This document shows, piece after piece, positions 24,573-31,863 of a DNA stretch of 64,000 nucleotides (within the stretch, counting starts at the first letter, position 1; each line of letters begins with the position of its first letter). This stretch comes from Neisseriaceae bacterium TC5R-5 (GTDB lineage Bacteria; Pseudomonadota; Gammaproteobacteria; Burkholderiales; Chromobacteriaceae). The notes beneath the pieces are model-generated. The model was not told where the DNA came from. It was given only the letters and a program-made list of their open reading frames with translations, and did no database searches. The position numbers and the translations under genes were made by a program. The DNA lies in assembly GCA_020830965.2 (NCBI GenBank), contig JACCFC020000009.1, forward strand, positions 1-64,000, in the 5' to 3' direction.

Positions 24573-25310
24573 ATGAAAAACCCTATCACCTTTAGCTCAA
24601 ACCAAAGCATGACCATGAGCAGCCGCGAAATCGCGGAACTAGTTGAAGCTCGTCACGATAGCGTAAAGCGTGCGATTGAAAGGCTCGTAGAGAGAGGTGT
24701 GATTCAACTTCCACCATTGGTGGAAGTTAAAAATCACCTTAGCCAAACGGTGCAAGAGTATCGAATTGGTAAGCGTGACAGCTATGTGATCGTCGCTCAA
24801 CTTAGCCCGGAATTTACTGCGCGTTTAGTTGATCGCTGGCAAGAGCTGGAACAAGAGGCCGCTAAGCGGGAGATTCCCAAAACCCTACCCGATGCGCTGC
24901 GCCTTGCGGCTGAGTTGGCAGAAGAGACCTTGCTACTGGAAAAGCAACTGGCCGAGCAAGCCCCGAAAGCACAGTTTCATGATGATGTCTGCTCAGAGCT
25001 GAACGGCCAGACATTACAGGAAACCGCCAAGGAGCTTAAAACCGGACGCACCCGGCTATGCCATTTCCTGCGTAAACATCATCTGGTAATGGCAAATTTA
25101 CTTCCGTATCAGCGATACATCGACCAGGGGTTTTTTAGAGTTGTTCATCGTGTTCGCAAATTGCCCAGCACTGGCGAAACCCTGAGCTATCCGCTCACCT
25201 TGGTCACAGGCAAAGGACTCACCTACCTTTACCAGTTGCTGAACAAGATATCGCTGGAACTACCCGAACACGAAGAAAGGAGACATGAGCCGGGTGATGG
25301 TGTGGTGTGA
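24573..25310 (+). CDS. Phage antirepressor (Rha N-terminal, KilAC C-terminal)
   Basis: 245 aa from the ATG at 24573. Residues about 10-100 match the Rha regulatory domain (TMSSREIAELVEARHDSVKRAIERL, then YVIVAQLSPEFTARLVDRWQELE). Residues about 130-235 match the KilAC domain (TAKELKTGRTRLCHFLRKHHLV, then LVTGKGLTYLYQLL). Such proteins bind and inactivate prophage repressors. Preceded by the repeated leader hairpin. This is likely the induction switch acting on the repressor at 10922-11845. Confidence 0.88.
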   Translation: MKNPITFSSNQSMTMSSREIAELVEARHDSVKRAIERLVERGVIQLPPLVEVKNHLSQTVQEYRIGKRDSYVIVAQLSPEFTARLVDRWQELEQEAAKREIPKTLPDALRLAAELAEETLLLEKQLAEQAPKAQFHDDVCSELNGQTLQETAKELKTGRTRLCHFLRKHHLVMANLLPYQRYIDQGFFRVVHRVRKLPSTGETLSYPLTLVTGKGLTYLYQLLNKISLELPEHEERRHEPGDGVV

Positions 25311-25369
25311 CGCGCTCTATCCAGCAAATTAGGCTGCTCTTGATTCCCCGTTACCAATTAATCCCCACA

Positions 25370-25391
25370 GCCTCAGCAATGAGGCTGTTTT
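25370..25391 (+). terminator. Second copy of the antirepressor leader hairpin
   Basis: GCCTCA-GCAA-TGAGGC at 25370-25385 followed by TGTTTTA, 21 bp before the AntA ATG. Identical stem and loop to 24532-24547. Confidence 0.7.
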
Positions 25392-25406
25392 ACTTGAGAA
25401 TAGGCT

Positions 25407-25702
25407 ATGAACACACTTATTCAGATGACGGATTACCAGATTGGTAATGATACCGTGCAGACCGTCAATGCTCGTGATCTGTATCACTTCATTGAGGTCG
25501 GCAAAGCTTTTGCAGCGTGGATTCAAGACCGCATTATTCAGTACGGATTTATTGAGCATCAGGATTATGTCGTAACGGTTTCCAAAACGGGAATCCGTCA
25601 AAATGTGATTCAAAAAGACGACCTCATCAGCTACCCGTTGCTAACAAGATGGCACTGGAACGACCCGAAGGCGAAGCACAAAGGTTAGATGGTGTGCTGT
25701 GA
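25407..25702 (+). pseudogene. Decayed AntA-type antirepressor (internal deletion plus frameshift)
   Basis: The readable frame (25407-25688, 93 aa) begins as an AntA/AntB antirepressor domain (VNARDLYHFIEVGKAFAAWIQDRI, then QDYVVTVSKTGIRQNVIQKDD) and then goes off frame. In the shifted frame the last codons read NKMALERPEGEAQRLDGVL and stop at 25702, closely resembling the end of the preceding KilAC gene (NKISLELPEHEER...DGVV). So a longer antirepressor lost its middle and its frame. The N-terminal fragment could still be expressed. Confidence 0.75.
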
Positions 25703-26062
25703 ATCGTATCGCCGCGCTCCTTTCGAGCACTTGCGACGGCGTAACGGTACGACGATAATGCAGGCGCGCTCAGATTGAGTGCTAGGTTTGACGACCTGAT
25801 TACAGAGACGGACAGCAGAACAGCAATGTTCCCATGTTCGTTACCAATACCATTGCTACGTCTATTGTCTGGCGGGAGCATGGTAGGGAGGCTCTCGGGC
25901 CTGCCGGTTTCTCTGTACCGGTTCGTCAACCCTGCTATGCGCCTGCCAATCCCGAGTGACGACGGGAGCAGGCATAACCTTACTGACAGAGAACGTAGCC
26001 ATGCACATCATTTTACGCCTTACCCATCCCCTTTTTCCTGTGATTCTGTCGGAGGTATCGGC
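25703..26062. other. 360-bp region, highly structured, no secure protein gene
   Basis: An open frame crosses it, joined to the next gene, but its translation is not gene-like and its start is unsupported. The DNA instead shows nested inverted repeats: one set at about 25701-25757 (CGCCG / CGGCG enclosing GCTC-CTTTC-GAGC) and a stronger set at 25878-25973, listed separately. Confidence 0.6.
25878..25973 (+). ncRNA. Candidate structured RNA (three-way junction plus hairpin)
   Basis: Pairings read by eye: an outer stem GCATGGTAGGG (25878-25888) with CCCTGCTATGC (25930-25940), allowing G-U or mismatch at two positions. Inside it are AGGC/GCCT (25889-25892, 25899-25902) and CCGGT/ACCGG (25904-25908, 25917-25921). 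Next to it is a hairpin GCCTGC/GCAGGC (25941-25946, 25968-25973) continued by TCCCG/CGGGA. I recall similar GC-rich blocks upstream of small genes in other prophages, but no family name can be given. The strand is assumed from neighbouring genes. Confidence 0.5.
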
Positions 26063-26413
26063 ATGAACACCGTTGAATTTAACCCTCGCGTCACCCCCTT
26101 TGCTGGACTCTCTGCCGACATCATCGAGCAGTACCGGCTGCACCAGGAGCAGGATGAGCCCACTCGCGCTTATCTAGCTGGCTGTATTGAGGGAGAGCTT
26201 GCTTTTGCGCTTGCCAGCCACCCACATAGCGCCGTCACCACCTTCTATCGCTGTCAGCAAGCGCTATTGCAGCGGCTGGGGCTGGTGAACGAAGTCACAC
26301 CAGAGCAACGCCGTCTCAAGGGCTGGATTGTTGGCTTATTCGGCTGCATGACCGAATCGCTTAGTGATCTACCTGCACCACCAGCGGAAGCTTCACCGGC
26401 ACCCGTTGATTGA
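26063..26413 (+). CDS. Hypothetical phage protein, 116 aa
   Basis: Start at 26063 (MNTVEFNPRVTPFAGL) chosen because GGAGGTATCGGC precedes it. Mostly helical (FYRCQQALLQRLGLVNEVTPEQRRLKGWIVGLFG) with a proline/alanine tail. No family recognised; early-region gene downstream of the structured-RNA candidate. Confidence 0.6.
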   Translation: MNTVEFNPRVTPFAGLSADIIEQYRLHQEQDEPTRAYLAGCIEGELAFALASHPHSAVTTFYRCQQALLQRLGLVNEVTPEQRRLKGWIVGLFGCMTESLSDLPAPPAEASPAPVD

Positions 26414-26591
26414 ACGAACAGACAAACAAATTGACTAGACTAATAGAAATATTAGTTGATCGTCTCGCTACCCCTTTAAGCCCCTGACGGGTTTTGTTCG
26501 CCCACCCAGGCACCACGCCATGGGCTGGGCAAACTGCACCCATCAGCTAAGGGCTTGTCTTTCATCCCCCTATTCAACACGGATTGCGACG

Positions 26592-27455
26592 ATGAAACCT
26601 GAACACTTCCCGCTACTGCGTAGCGCACAACAAAACCTGGCTCAATTTGATCAGGCCGTCGAACAACTGGCTATTGCACAGCAAGCTGGCGGTATTTCTC
26701 GCCCCCTCTTTCGTCACGTACAAGACACCCTCTCTCGCGCCGTCTATCGCGCTTGGGACAAGCATATTGATCAACGATTCTTTCAATGCAGCAAGCAGAT
26801 CATCTCACCCGAACTTGCCCGTCTCTATCGAGCACTACCGCATATGCGCTTACATAGTGTCATTACGGTGCATGAAAAATTACAGAAGAGCACGTTTACC
26901 GGCCCGATCATGGCTGCAATGCAGCACTTGATTGATGAAGCCTACCCACTGGCCGAAGCCGTCAACGCGCTGAAAGATAAAATGATCGAGGGCCCTCTCT
27001 CCCTCAATAGTGCCACCAAACAGCCCAAACCACGGCCAGCCAAGATCATCAAGACCTGCCCGGTCTGCTTCCGAGCGATCGCCTTGATCGGTGGCTATAT
27101 GGCAAACCATGGCTATCAGCGAAGTGGCCGGATGATCCAAACAGCGCCTTGTGCCGGTTTTCGTTTTCCGCCACTGGAACACAGCAACGAGGGCTTAATC
27201 TGGTTGATTCAAGACCTGTATCAACGCCAGGCCCTGATTCAAAGCGCACTGGACGATCAGGCCAACCTGAGCCGCTTAGTGATTCCAGGGAAAGGCCTAA
27301 ATGGCGGAGCAACCACACTCACACGAGACTCGCCATCATGGCCAAGTTTTTTTGAACACCATGTCGCCCAGCTCACCCGTGAACTAGGGCAATTAGAAAC
27401 CGAAATACAGCGCCGGGAAGAACAGCTCAGCGCTTGGCAACCAGAAGACGGCTAA
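26592..27455 (+). CDS. Phage protein with a possible CxxC zinc site, 287 aa
   Basis: Start at 26592 (MKPEHFPLLRSAQQNL). A helical N-terminal two thirds is followed at residues about 172-205 by TCPVCFRAIALIGGYMANHGYQRSGRMIQTAPCAG, with CxxC, His and a third Cys that could bind zinc, then a C-terminal coiled coil (ELGQLETEIQRREEQL). Not recognised. The putative zinc part resembles motifs that recognise nucleic acids, so an early regulatory or DNA-metabolism role is possible. A strong terminator follows. Confidence 0.6.
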   Translation: MKPEHFPLLRSAQQNLAQFDQAVEQLAIAQQAGGISRPLFRHVQDTLSRAVYRAWDKHIDQRFFQCSKQIISPELARLYRALPHMRLHSVITVHEKLQKSTFTGPIMAAMQHLIDEAYPLAEAVNALKDKMIEGPLSLNSATKQPKPRPAKIIKTCPVCFRAIALIGGYMANHGYQRSGRMIQTAPCAGFRFPPLEHSNEGLIWLIQDLYQRQALIQSALDDQANLSRLVIPGKGLNGGATTLTRDSPSWPSFFEHHVAQLTRELGQLETEIQRREEQLSAWQPEDG

Positions 27456-27480
27456 TGGCCGGTTTCCAGACGCTCCCCAG

Positions 27481-27507
27481 ACAGCCTGCCCTCAGCAGGC
27501 TGTTTTT
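27481..27507 (+). terminator. Intrinsic terminator
   Basis: ACAGCCTGC (27481-27489), loop CCTCA, GCAGGCTGT (27495-27503), then T-run. Nine-bp perfect stem 26 bp after the previous stop. Confidence 0.85.
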
Positions 27508-27542
27508 ATATTGACGTAGCAAACAGGAAAGAGAGGTAAGCA

Positions 27543-27947
27543 ATGAACAGCATTAGCTTTGATGGCCATCTGGCAGCCGATGCGGAACTTCGCTACACAC
27601 CAGCAGGCGAACCGATATTAAATTTCCGCGTAGCCAGCAATATCGGCTTTGGCGAGCGGCAAACGACCAACTGGTTTAACTGCCAGCTCTGGGGCAAACG
27701 CGCCGAGAGGCTGCGGGAGTATTTGGGCAAGGGCCAGGAAGTCACTATTTACGGACAACTGACCCTGCGCGAATGGCGCGACAAAAGCCACGTTAAACAC
27801 CTGTCACCCGATATCTGGGTCGGACAAATCACCTTGCGAGGTAACAAACATGATGAAGGATTTGAAGAGGAGCCAGGCCGACACCGCCAGGCACAGGCAA
27901 CCACACCGCCAGCCCAGACGCTGGATGAAGATGACATCCCTTTTTAG
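27543..27947 (+). CDS. ssb: Single-stranded DNA-binding protein
   Basis: 134 aa. OB fold at residues 1-100 (NSISFDGHLAADAELRYTP, then TTNWFNCQLWGKRAERLREYL) and an acidic C-terminal tail ending DEDDIPF, which docks partner enzymes. Shorter than bacterial SSB (about 170) as is common in phages. It has its own ribosome site (AGAGGTAAGCA) and lies between two terminators. Confidence 0.92.
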   Translation: MNSISFDGHLAADAELRYTPAGEPILNFRVASNIGFGERQTTNWFNCQLWGKRAERLREYLGKGQEVTIYGQLTLREWRDKSHVKHLSPDIWVGQITLRGNKHDEGFEEEPGRHRQAQATTPPAQTLDEDDIPF

Positions 27948-27976
27948 AGTCGTTCAACGACAAAACTCACCCCACA

Positions 27977-28001
27977 AGCCGCCAACATTGGCGGCTTTTT
28001 T
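27977..28001 (+). terminator. Intrinsic terminator after ssb
   Basis: AGCCGCCAA and TTGGCGGCT arms (27977-27996, loop CA) followed by a T-run. Confidence 0.88.
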
Positions 28002-28040
28002 ATTTCAGGAACCCTCATATTGACGATAGGAGCCACGACA

Positions 28041-28304
28041 ATGCGCCCTCCCAAAATCAACGCGGCATTAGCCCATTTATTCTTTTATCACCACCCGCTA
28101 CCGCCAGACCCCCGGCTAGAGAAGGTGAAACAGCACCTGGCGCCGTTACCCGCCAGCTTCACCATGGCGGATGTGACTGAGCATTTTGCTATCAGTCGCC
28201 GAACCGCCAGTGAGCTTGTCCATAGCGCGCTGGATTACAAGCTGCTGACCATCTCGCGGCAGGCCCATGGTCAGTGTTTCTATACGAAAGTGACTCCATC
28301 ATGA
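28041..28304 (+). CDS. Small winged-helix-like phage protein, 87 aa
   Basis: Start at 28041 (MRPPKINAALAHLF) after GGAGCCACGAC. FTMADVTEHFAISRRTASELVHSALDYKLLTISRQ reads as a winged-helix DNA-binding domain. Function unknown; early region. Its stop overlaps the start of a 25-codon ORF. Confidence 0.6.
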   Translation: MRPPKINAALAHLFFYHHPLPPDPRLEKVKQHLAPLPASFTMADVTEHFAISRRTASELVHSALDYKLLTISRQAHGQCFYTKVTPS

Positions 28305-28378
28305 ATAGCGATCAACAAGCAGCGTGGGAACGCATGAATCCCGGTACGCCGATTCATCAAAATCCTACACCAGCATGA
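28301..28378 (+). CDS. Tiny ORF, 25 aa
   Basis: ATG at 28301 overlaps the preceding stop (ATGA), so coupled translation is possible. Peptide MNSDQQAAWERMNPGTPIHQ plus five residues ending in TPA. It may be the stump of a larger gene. A terminator follows 43 bp later. Confidence 0.3.
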   Translation: MNSDQQAAWERMNPGTPIHQNPTPA

Positions 28379-28420
28379 ATTTATGCGTTTCAAATAGTTT
28401 ACTCGTGCAGTATCATCCAC

Positions 28421-28442
28421 CCCTGACCCGCGTCAGGGTTTT
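28421..28442 (+). terminator. Intrinsic terminator
   Basis: CCCTGAC (28421-28427), loop CCGC, GTCAGGG (28432-28438), TTTTA. Confidence 0.75.
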
Positions 28443-28537
28443 ATTGGCTGTCTTCTCGTATCCATTAATACTACCTAGCTTTTCGGTATCGGATAAAAAC
28501 CACTTGAGGGCAGCCACTACAACCGGCTATGCGACTT

Positions 28538-28567
28538 AAACCACCTTAACCGGTGGTTTCTTTTTTT
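28538..28567 (+). terminator. Intrinsic terminator
   Basis: AAACCACC (28538-28545), loop TTAACC, GGTGGTTT (28552-28559), then C and seven Ts. Eight-bp perfect stem. Confidence 0.85.
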
Positions 28568-28594
28568 GCATAGCAAAAGAAGGAGGAAGCGAGC

Positions 28595-28738
28595 TTGAAA
28601 GTCACGCCACGTTATCGCACCACCCGGCATTATGGCTGGCGATACCAATACGCCCCACCACCCCCACAGACACAAAAAAGCCACCCGTCACGCTATATGA
28701 CCGGTGGCTTTATCTTTATCAGAGGATACGAAAAATGA
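28595..28738 (+). CDS. Possible TTG-start ORF of 47 aa containing a hairpin
   Basis: TTG at 28595 preceded by AGGAGG at eight-base spacing; the frame runs to a TGA that overlaps the AlpA-like ATG (ATGA). The peptide is basic and Tyr/Pro-rich (KVTPRYRTTRHYGWRYQYAP). A terminator-like hairpin (28682-28712) lies inside it, so this may be an attenuator leader for the AlpA-like gene rather than a functional protein, or non-coding. Confidence 0.35.
   Translation: MKVTPRYRTTRHYGWRYQYAPPPPQTQKSHPSRYMTGGFIFIRGYEK
28682..28712 (+). terminator. Hairpin/terminator just before the AlpA-like gene
   Basis: AGCCACC (28682-28688) and GGTGGCT (28706-28712), with inner GTCA/TGAC, followed by TTTATCTTT; preceded by six As. 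Only 22 bp before the AlpA-like ATG, so read-through would control that gene. Confidence 0.65.
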
Positions 28739-29022
28739 ACAAAGCCAAAGTGGTTGCAGTCGAACCTGCTTGCCTTGATCTGGCCAATACAGCGGCGTTT
28801 TTATCGCTCAGCCCCAGTGTGGTACAGAGTGAGGTCAGAAAAAGCCGCTATCCCGAAGTGCCCACTGACTTTCCTAAGCCGCGTCTCTTGTCTCCGCATC
28901 GGGTTGGTTGGCTGCTGGCTGAATTGCATTTTTATCTTCAGCACCGGCCGATTTCAAACCTGCTGCCCCCGACGAATAGCGGGAAAGGAAAAGCGCGTCG
29001 GGGTCAGGACTCGCCAAGCTAG
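28735..29022 (+). CDS. AlpA-like excisionase/regulator
   Basis: 95 aa. DLANTAAFLSLSPSVVQSEVRKSRYPEVPTDFPKPRLLSPHRVGWL has the AlpA/MerR-like small HTH pattern used by prophage excisionases. It faces the integrase and its last 149 bp overlap the integrase 3' end on the other strand, an arrangement seen for directionality factors. RBS AGAGGATACGAAAA precedes the ATG. Confidence 0.72.
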   Translation: MNKAKVVAVEPACLDLANTAAFLSLSPSVVQSEVRKSRYPEVPTDFPKPRLLSPHRVGWLLAELHFYLQHRPISNLLPPTNSGKGKARRGQDSPS

Positions 29023-30301
29023 CTTGTAGTTTAAGTAAGTGTTCATTCCACTTTTTTAACCACACCATACGCTCTTGCTCGTAGTTATGCCGGTCGTACA
29101 CCCCTTTAATCCCTGTTGGCAGATGGCCTAATACAGCCTCTGCCACATCCGCATGACAGCCTAGTGCAGATAAGCCGGTACGCACCGTGCGCCGCAAATC
29201 ATGGGGAGACCAGTTGGTTACCTTCAGGCGAGGGCGCTTGTTATTTGGTAATATCTTGCAATGTGGCATGCAGAATCTGACAGCCGCTGCTATGCTCTCC
29301 TGGTGCCTTGGCTTAGTCTGTATTTGTTTCCCAGGGAATAAATAGCCATTGCCGTAACGAGCTTTACGCGCCAATACAACTTCACGCCCCCACCCAAAAA
29401 GTGGTACACGTAAATCGGTCGCATGATCAAAACGAGCATTCTTGGTCTTCGCTTTAGGCACTGTCCACCATAGCACCCCATTTTCTTCCGTCACCTCTGA
29501 GCCTTCCATCTGGACGATCTCGCCACCCCGGCAGCCTGTGGTGAGATAAAGCAATAAAGCATCCTGCATAGTCTGAGAAAAATTCGGCAGGAAAGAGAAA
29601 AGCTGGCCCAGCTCAGCATCATTGAGTACCCGGCGACGGGTGCCAATATGCTTCCCGTCAATTTTACGGCCTTTGCTTTTAAGCTTCTGACCGCGCATGA
29701 CTCGACTCCACCAGTTCGGTGTTTCTTCAGGAACTCTTCCCGCATCCAGTGCATAATTCCAGGCAGCGGCTAGTTCCTTGCGTAAAATATTGGTCATAGC
29801 AGGCGTTCCCATGTGCAATTCCAGCAGGCTAAATGCCATGGCACGGGAGACTTCAATTACCTTGCAATCGGCCAGTGGCCCTAACATGGTGTTAAATATC
29901 CTTCTGATCTCCCGCGCACCTTTAGCTTTACGTGCTTTATCTAAATGCTGGCAATAATCTTCCACACACTCAGACACGCGATAGCCTGCTGGGCCACTGC
30001 TGACTGATTCAACCTCTGTCGCTTGTTTAGCCGCCTGGCGCGCATTGCGGGCCTCAAGCGCAAGGTCTTTGCCTTGCTCTCGCTGCTGCCGGGCTTTATC
30101 CCATTCCCCCATCGCCTGAGCGAACGAGAGTGCAGGCCAGCGGCCCAACTTAATCTGTTTCATTCCACCATCAACGGGAGACTTATACCGGTAAGTCCAA
30201 GTGTGGTGCTTAGTCGTCGCTTCCAGACGTAAGCCGGGACAACGGTCAATTTTAAGGTGTTGACCAGGGAGCAGTTGTTTTGCCTGTTTCGCATCAAACA
30301 T
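28874..30301 (-). CDS. int: Tyrosine recombinase, P4-type prophage integrase
   Basis: 475 aa. N-terminal arm-binding DUF4102-type domain (KQLLPGQHLKIDRCPGLRLEA, then MKQIKLGRWPALSFAQA), SAM-like core-binding domain, and catalytic domain with Arg in TTGCRGGEIVQM, HDLRRT, GHLPTG and the Tyr in VYDRHNYEQ. It integrates and, with a directionality factor, excises the prophage. It is the right-most phage gene; the truncated clcA begins 172 bp beyond it. Confidence 0.95.
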   Translation of the reverse strand: MFDAKQAKQLLPGQHLKIDRCPGLRLEATTKHHTWTYRYKSPVDGGMKQIKLGRWPALSFAQAMGEWDKARQQREQGKDLALEARNARQAAKQATEVESVSSGPAGYRVSECVEDYCQHLDKARKAKGAREIRRIFNTMLGPLADCKVIEVSRAMAFSLLELHMGTPAMTNILRKELAAAWNYALDAGRVPEETPNWWSRVMRGQKLKSKGRKIDGKHIGTRRRVLNDAELGQLFSFLPNFSQTMQDALLLYLTTGCRGGEIVQMEGSEVTEENGVLWWTVPKAKTKNARFDHATDLRVPLFGWGREVVLARKARYGNGYLFPGKQIQTKPRHQESIAAAVRFCMPHCKILPNNKRPRLKVTNWSPHDLRRTVRTGLSALGCHADVAEAVLGHLPTGIKGVYDRHNYEQERMVWLKKWNEHLLKLQASLASPDPDALFLSRYSSGAAGLKSAGAEDKNAIQPAANQPDAETRDAA

Positions 30302-30341
30302 AATTCATTCCATTCAAGGGCTTACGATCTACTGCTTGGAC

Positions 30342-30484
30342 TGGCGTAGCTTGTTCAAAAGACTCTGAAAAAACTACGCCAACATCCGAAGTGTTGCCAC
30401 ATGCAGGCATTCGTAGAATGCCAGATTAAATTACTGAGAAATGATATTAAGCTGTTGATTTAAAAATACTAATTATGTATTTTT
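30342..30484. other. Candidate attachment region: three inverted repeats between int and truncated clcA
   Basis: TGGCGTAG/CTACGCCA (30342-30349, 30374-30381), GGCATTC-GTA-GAATGCC (30406-30422) and AAAAATAC/GTATTTTT (30462-30469, 30477-30484). The last can also terminate the clcA fragment. Integrase-proximal clusters of inverted repeats are typical of att arms; the matching left att is not in the window. Confidence 0.45.
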
Positions 30485-31699
30485 AGATGCCACAAGACTT
30501 TCAAAGGTGGGAGTTTTTCCTAAATCCACTTCCAAGCCATAAGCAGGAAAAAGATCAACGCACACCAGACCAAATGCAGTACCAAACAAAGTACCTAACG
30601 CTAACATCGGTGCAAATATTCCCCCCGGTGCTCCCGAACAGAAACACAGCAGCGTCATCACCAGTCGGGCAGCAAAAATAAATAACAGCGTACTGATACT
30701 GTAATGCCCCAGCGCCGCAGCAGGGATTAAGCTAAAGCCTCCGCCGATGAGCTCAGGTTCAAGCAAGGTGATCACCCCACACACGCCGCCAAGCAGTGCC
30801 CCAAGCAGCAACACCCTATTCATTCGATGCTGATGGAGACGGGCAAACCCATCCTGTACGCGAAAAATCAGAGCATTAAACATCACCCCGACAGCGCCGA
30901 ACAGAATACCTAACAGCAGGTATAACCAGAGAGTCTGGGTTGGTGCCGAAATCAATTTACCCACGGCAATCACCGGGTGATCACCATTGAACAAGCGGTA
31001 GACGATGTTGGACATAATCACACCGATGAAGACGGCTTTAATGGAGATCAAGTTATAGCGGAACTGCGAGCGCATCTCTTCAATAACAAATAGGATGCCC
31101 GCCAAAGGGGCATTAAATGCTGCCGCCAGCCCTGCCGCCGCACCGGTAGCGAGTAGTGAATGGCTAGCTTCGCGATCACGCAGACGAAAAAGATCAAACA
31201 CCATACGCCCGGCATTACCACCCATTTGTACCGTGGGCCCCTCTCGGCCCAATACCATGCCGGCACCCAGCGTGCCCAGGCCACCAATAAACTTCACTGG
31301 TAGTACTCGCCACCAGCGCACCGGTCTAAGGTCTATCAATGCACCTTCGATTTCGGGAATGCCCGAGCCGCCGGCCTCTGGTGCATAACGCCGCACCAGA
31401 TAATAGCCACTGGCGGCCAGCAGCGCTGAACTGCCAAAAGCCAATAACCATACTGTCCATGACCCATGCTGCACGGGTAACAATAAGGAAAGACGCTGCT
31501 GCAGTATCCAATTAACGGCTTTCTCGAACGCAACGGCTAACAAACCGACGATCACCCCAAGCAGGGCAGCCAGCATCAGCGTTGCTAGCGGTGTTTTATC
31601 ACGGCGCAGCAATTGGCGAATAGCGCGACTATAGGGTAAATGAGGTACCAGCCTAGTCGACAGGGTGTAGGGAGTCGTGCTGACAGAATGCTGTTTCAT
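30473..31699 (-). pseudogene. clcA: ClcA-type chloride/proton antiporter, C-terminally truncated
   Basis: 408 codons of a CLC antiporter: [26 protein letters not shown] (gating Glu) and [15 protein letters not shown] are intact. Homology to E. coli ClcA (473 aa) stops at about its residue 395 (AYGLE), after which 18 unrelated residues end at a stop. The last helices and the chloride-binding tyrosine region are missing, and the cut faces the prophage integrase. The ATG at 31699 has a weak ribosome site next to a C7 run. The product is probably non-functional. Confidence 0.82.
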
Positions 31700-31793
31700 C
31701 GGAGGGGGGGAAGTTATCCATATTATGCGGGCATCCAAGCAGGCTGCCCGCGCAGGTAAATGAGCACACACAAAAACGGGGCGAAATCATCAC

Positions 31794-31835
31794 GAAAAAA
31801 ACAGGCCAAACACAGCAAATTGCTACGTTTGGCCT
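31794..31835 (-). terminator. Terminator of the potD-like gene
   Basis: Minus-strand stem AGGCCAAAC/GTTTGGCCT (31827-31835 with 31803-31811) followed by a T-run (As at 31795-31801), 29 bp past the stop. Confidence 0.85.
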
Positions 31836-31863
31836 TGTTAATGTAAAAAAAACCAGCGTGGCC

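Noticed and set aside
25775-26062. Long upstream extension of the 116-aa ORF
   Set aside because: No ribosome site, untypical composition, and the DNA shows RNA-like pairing; GGAGG supports the start at 26063.
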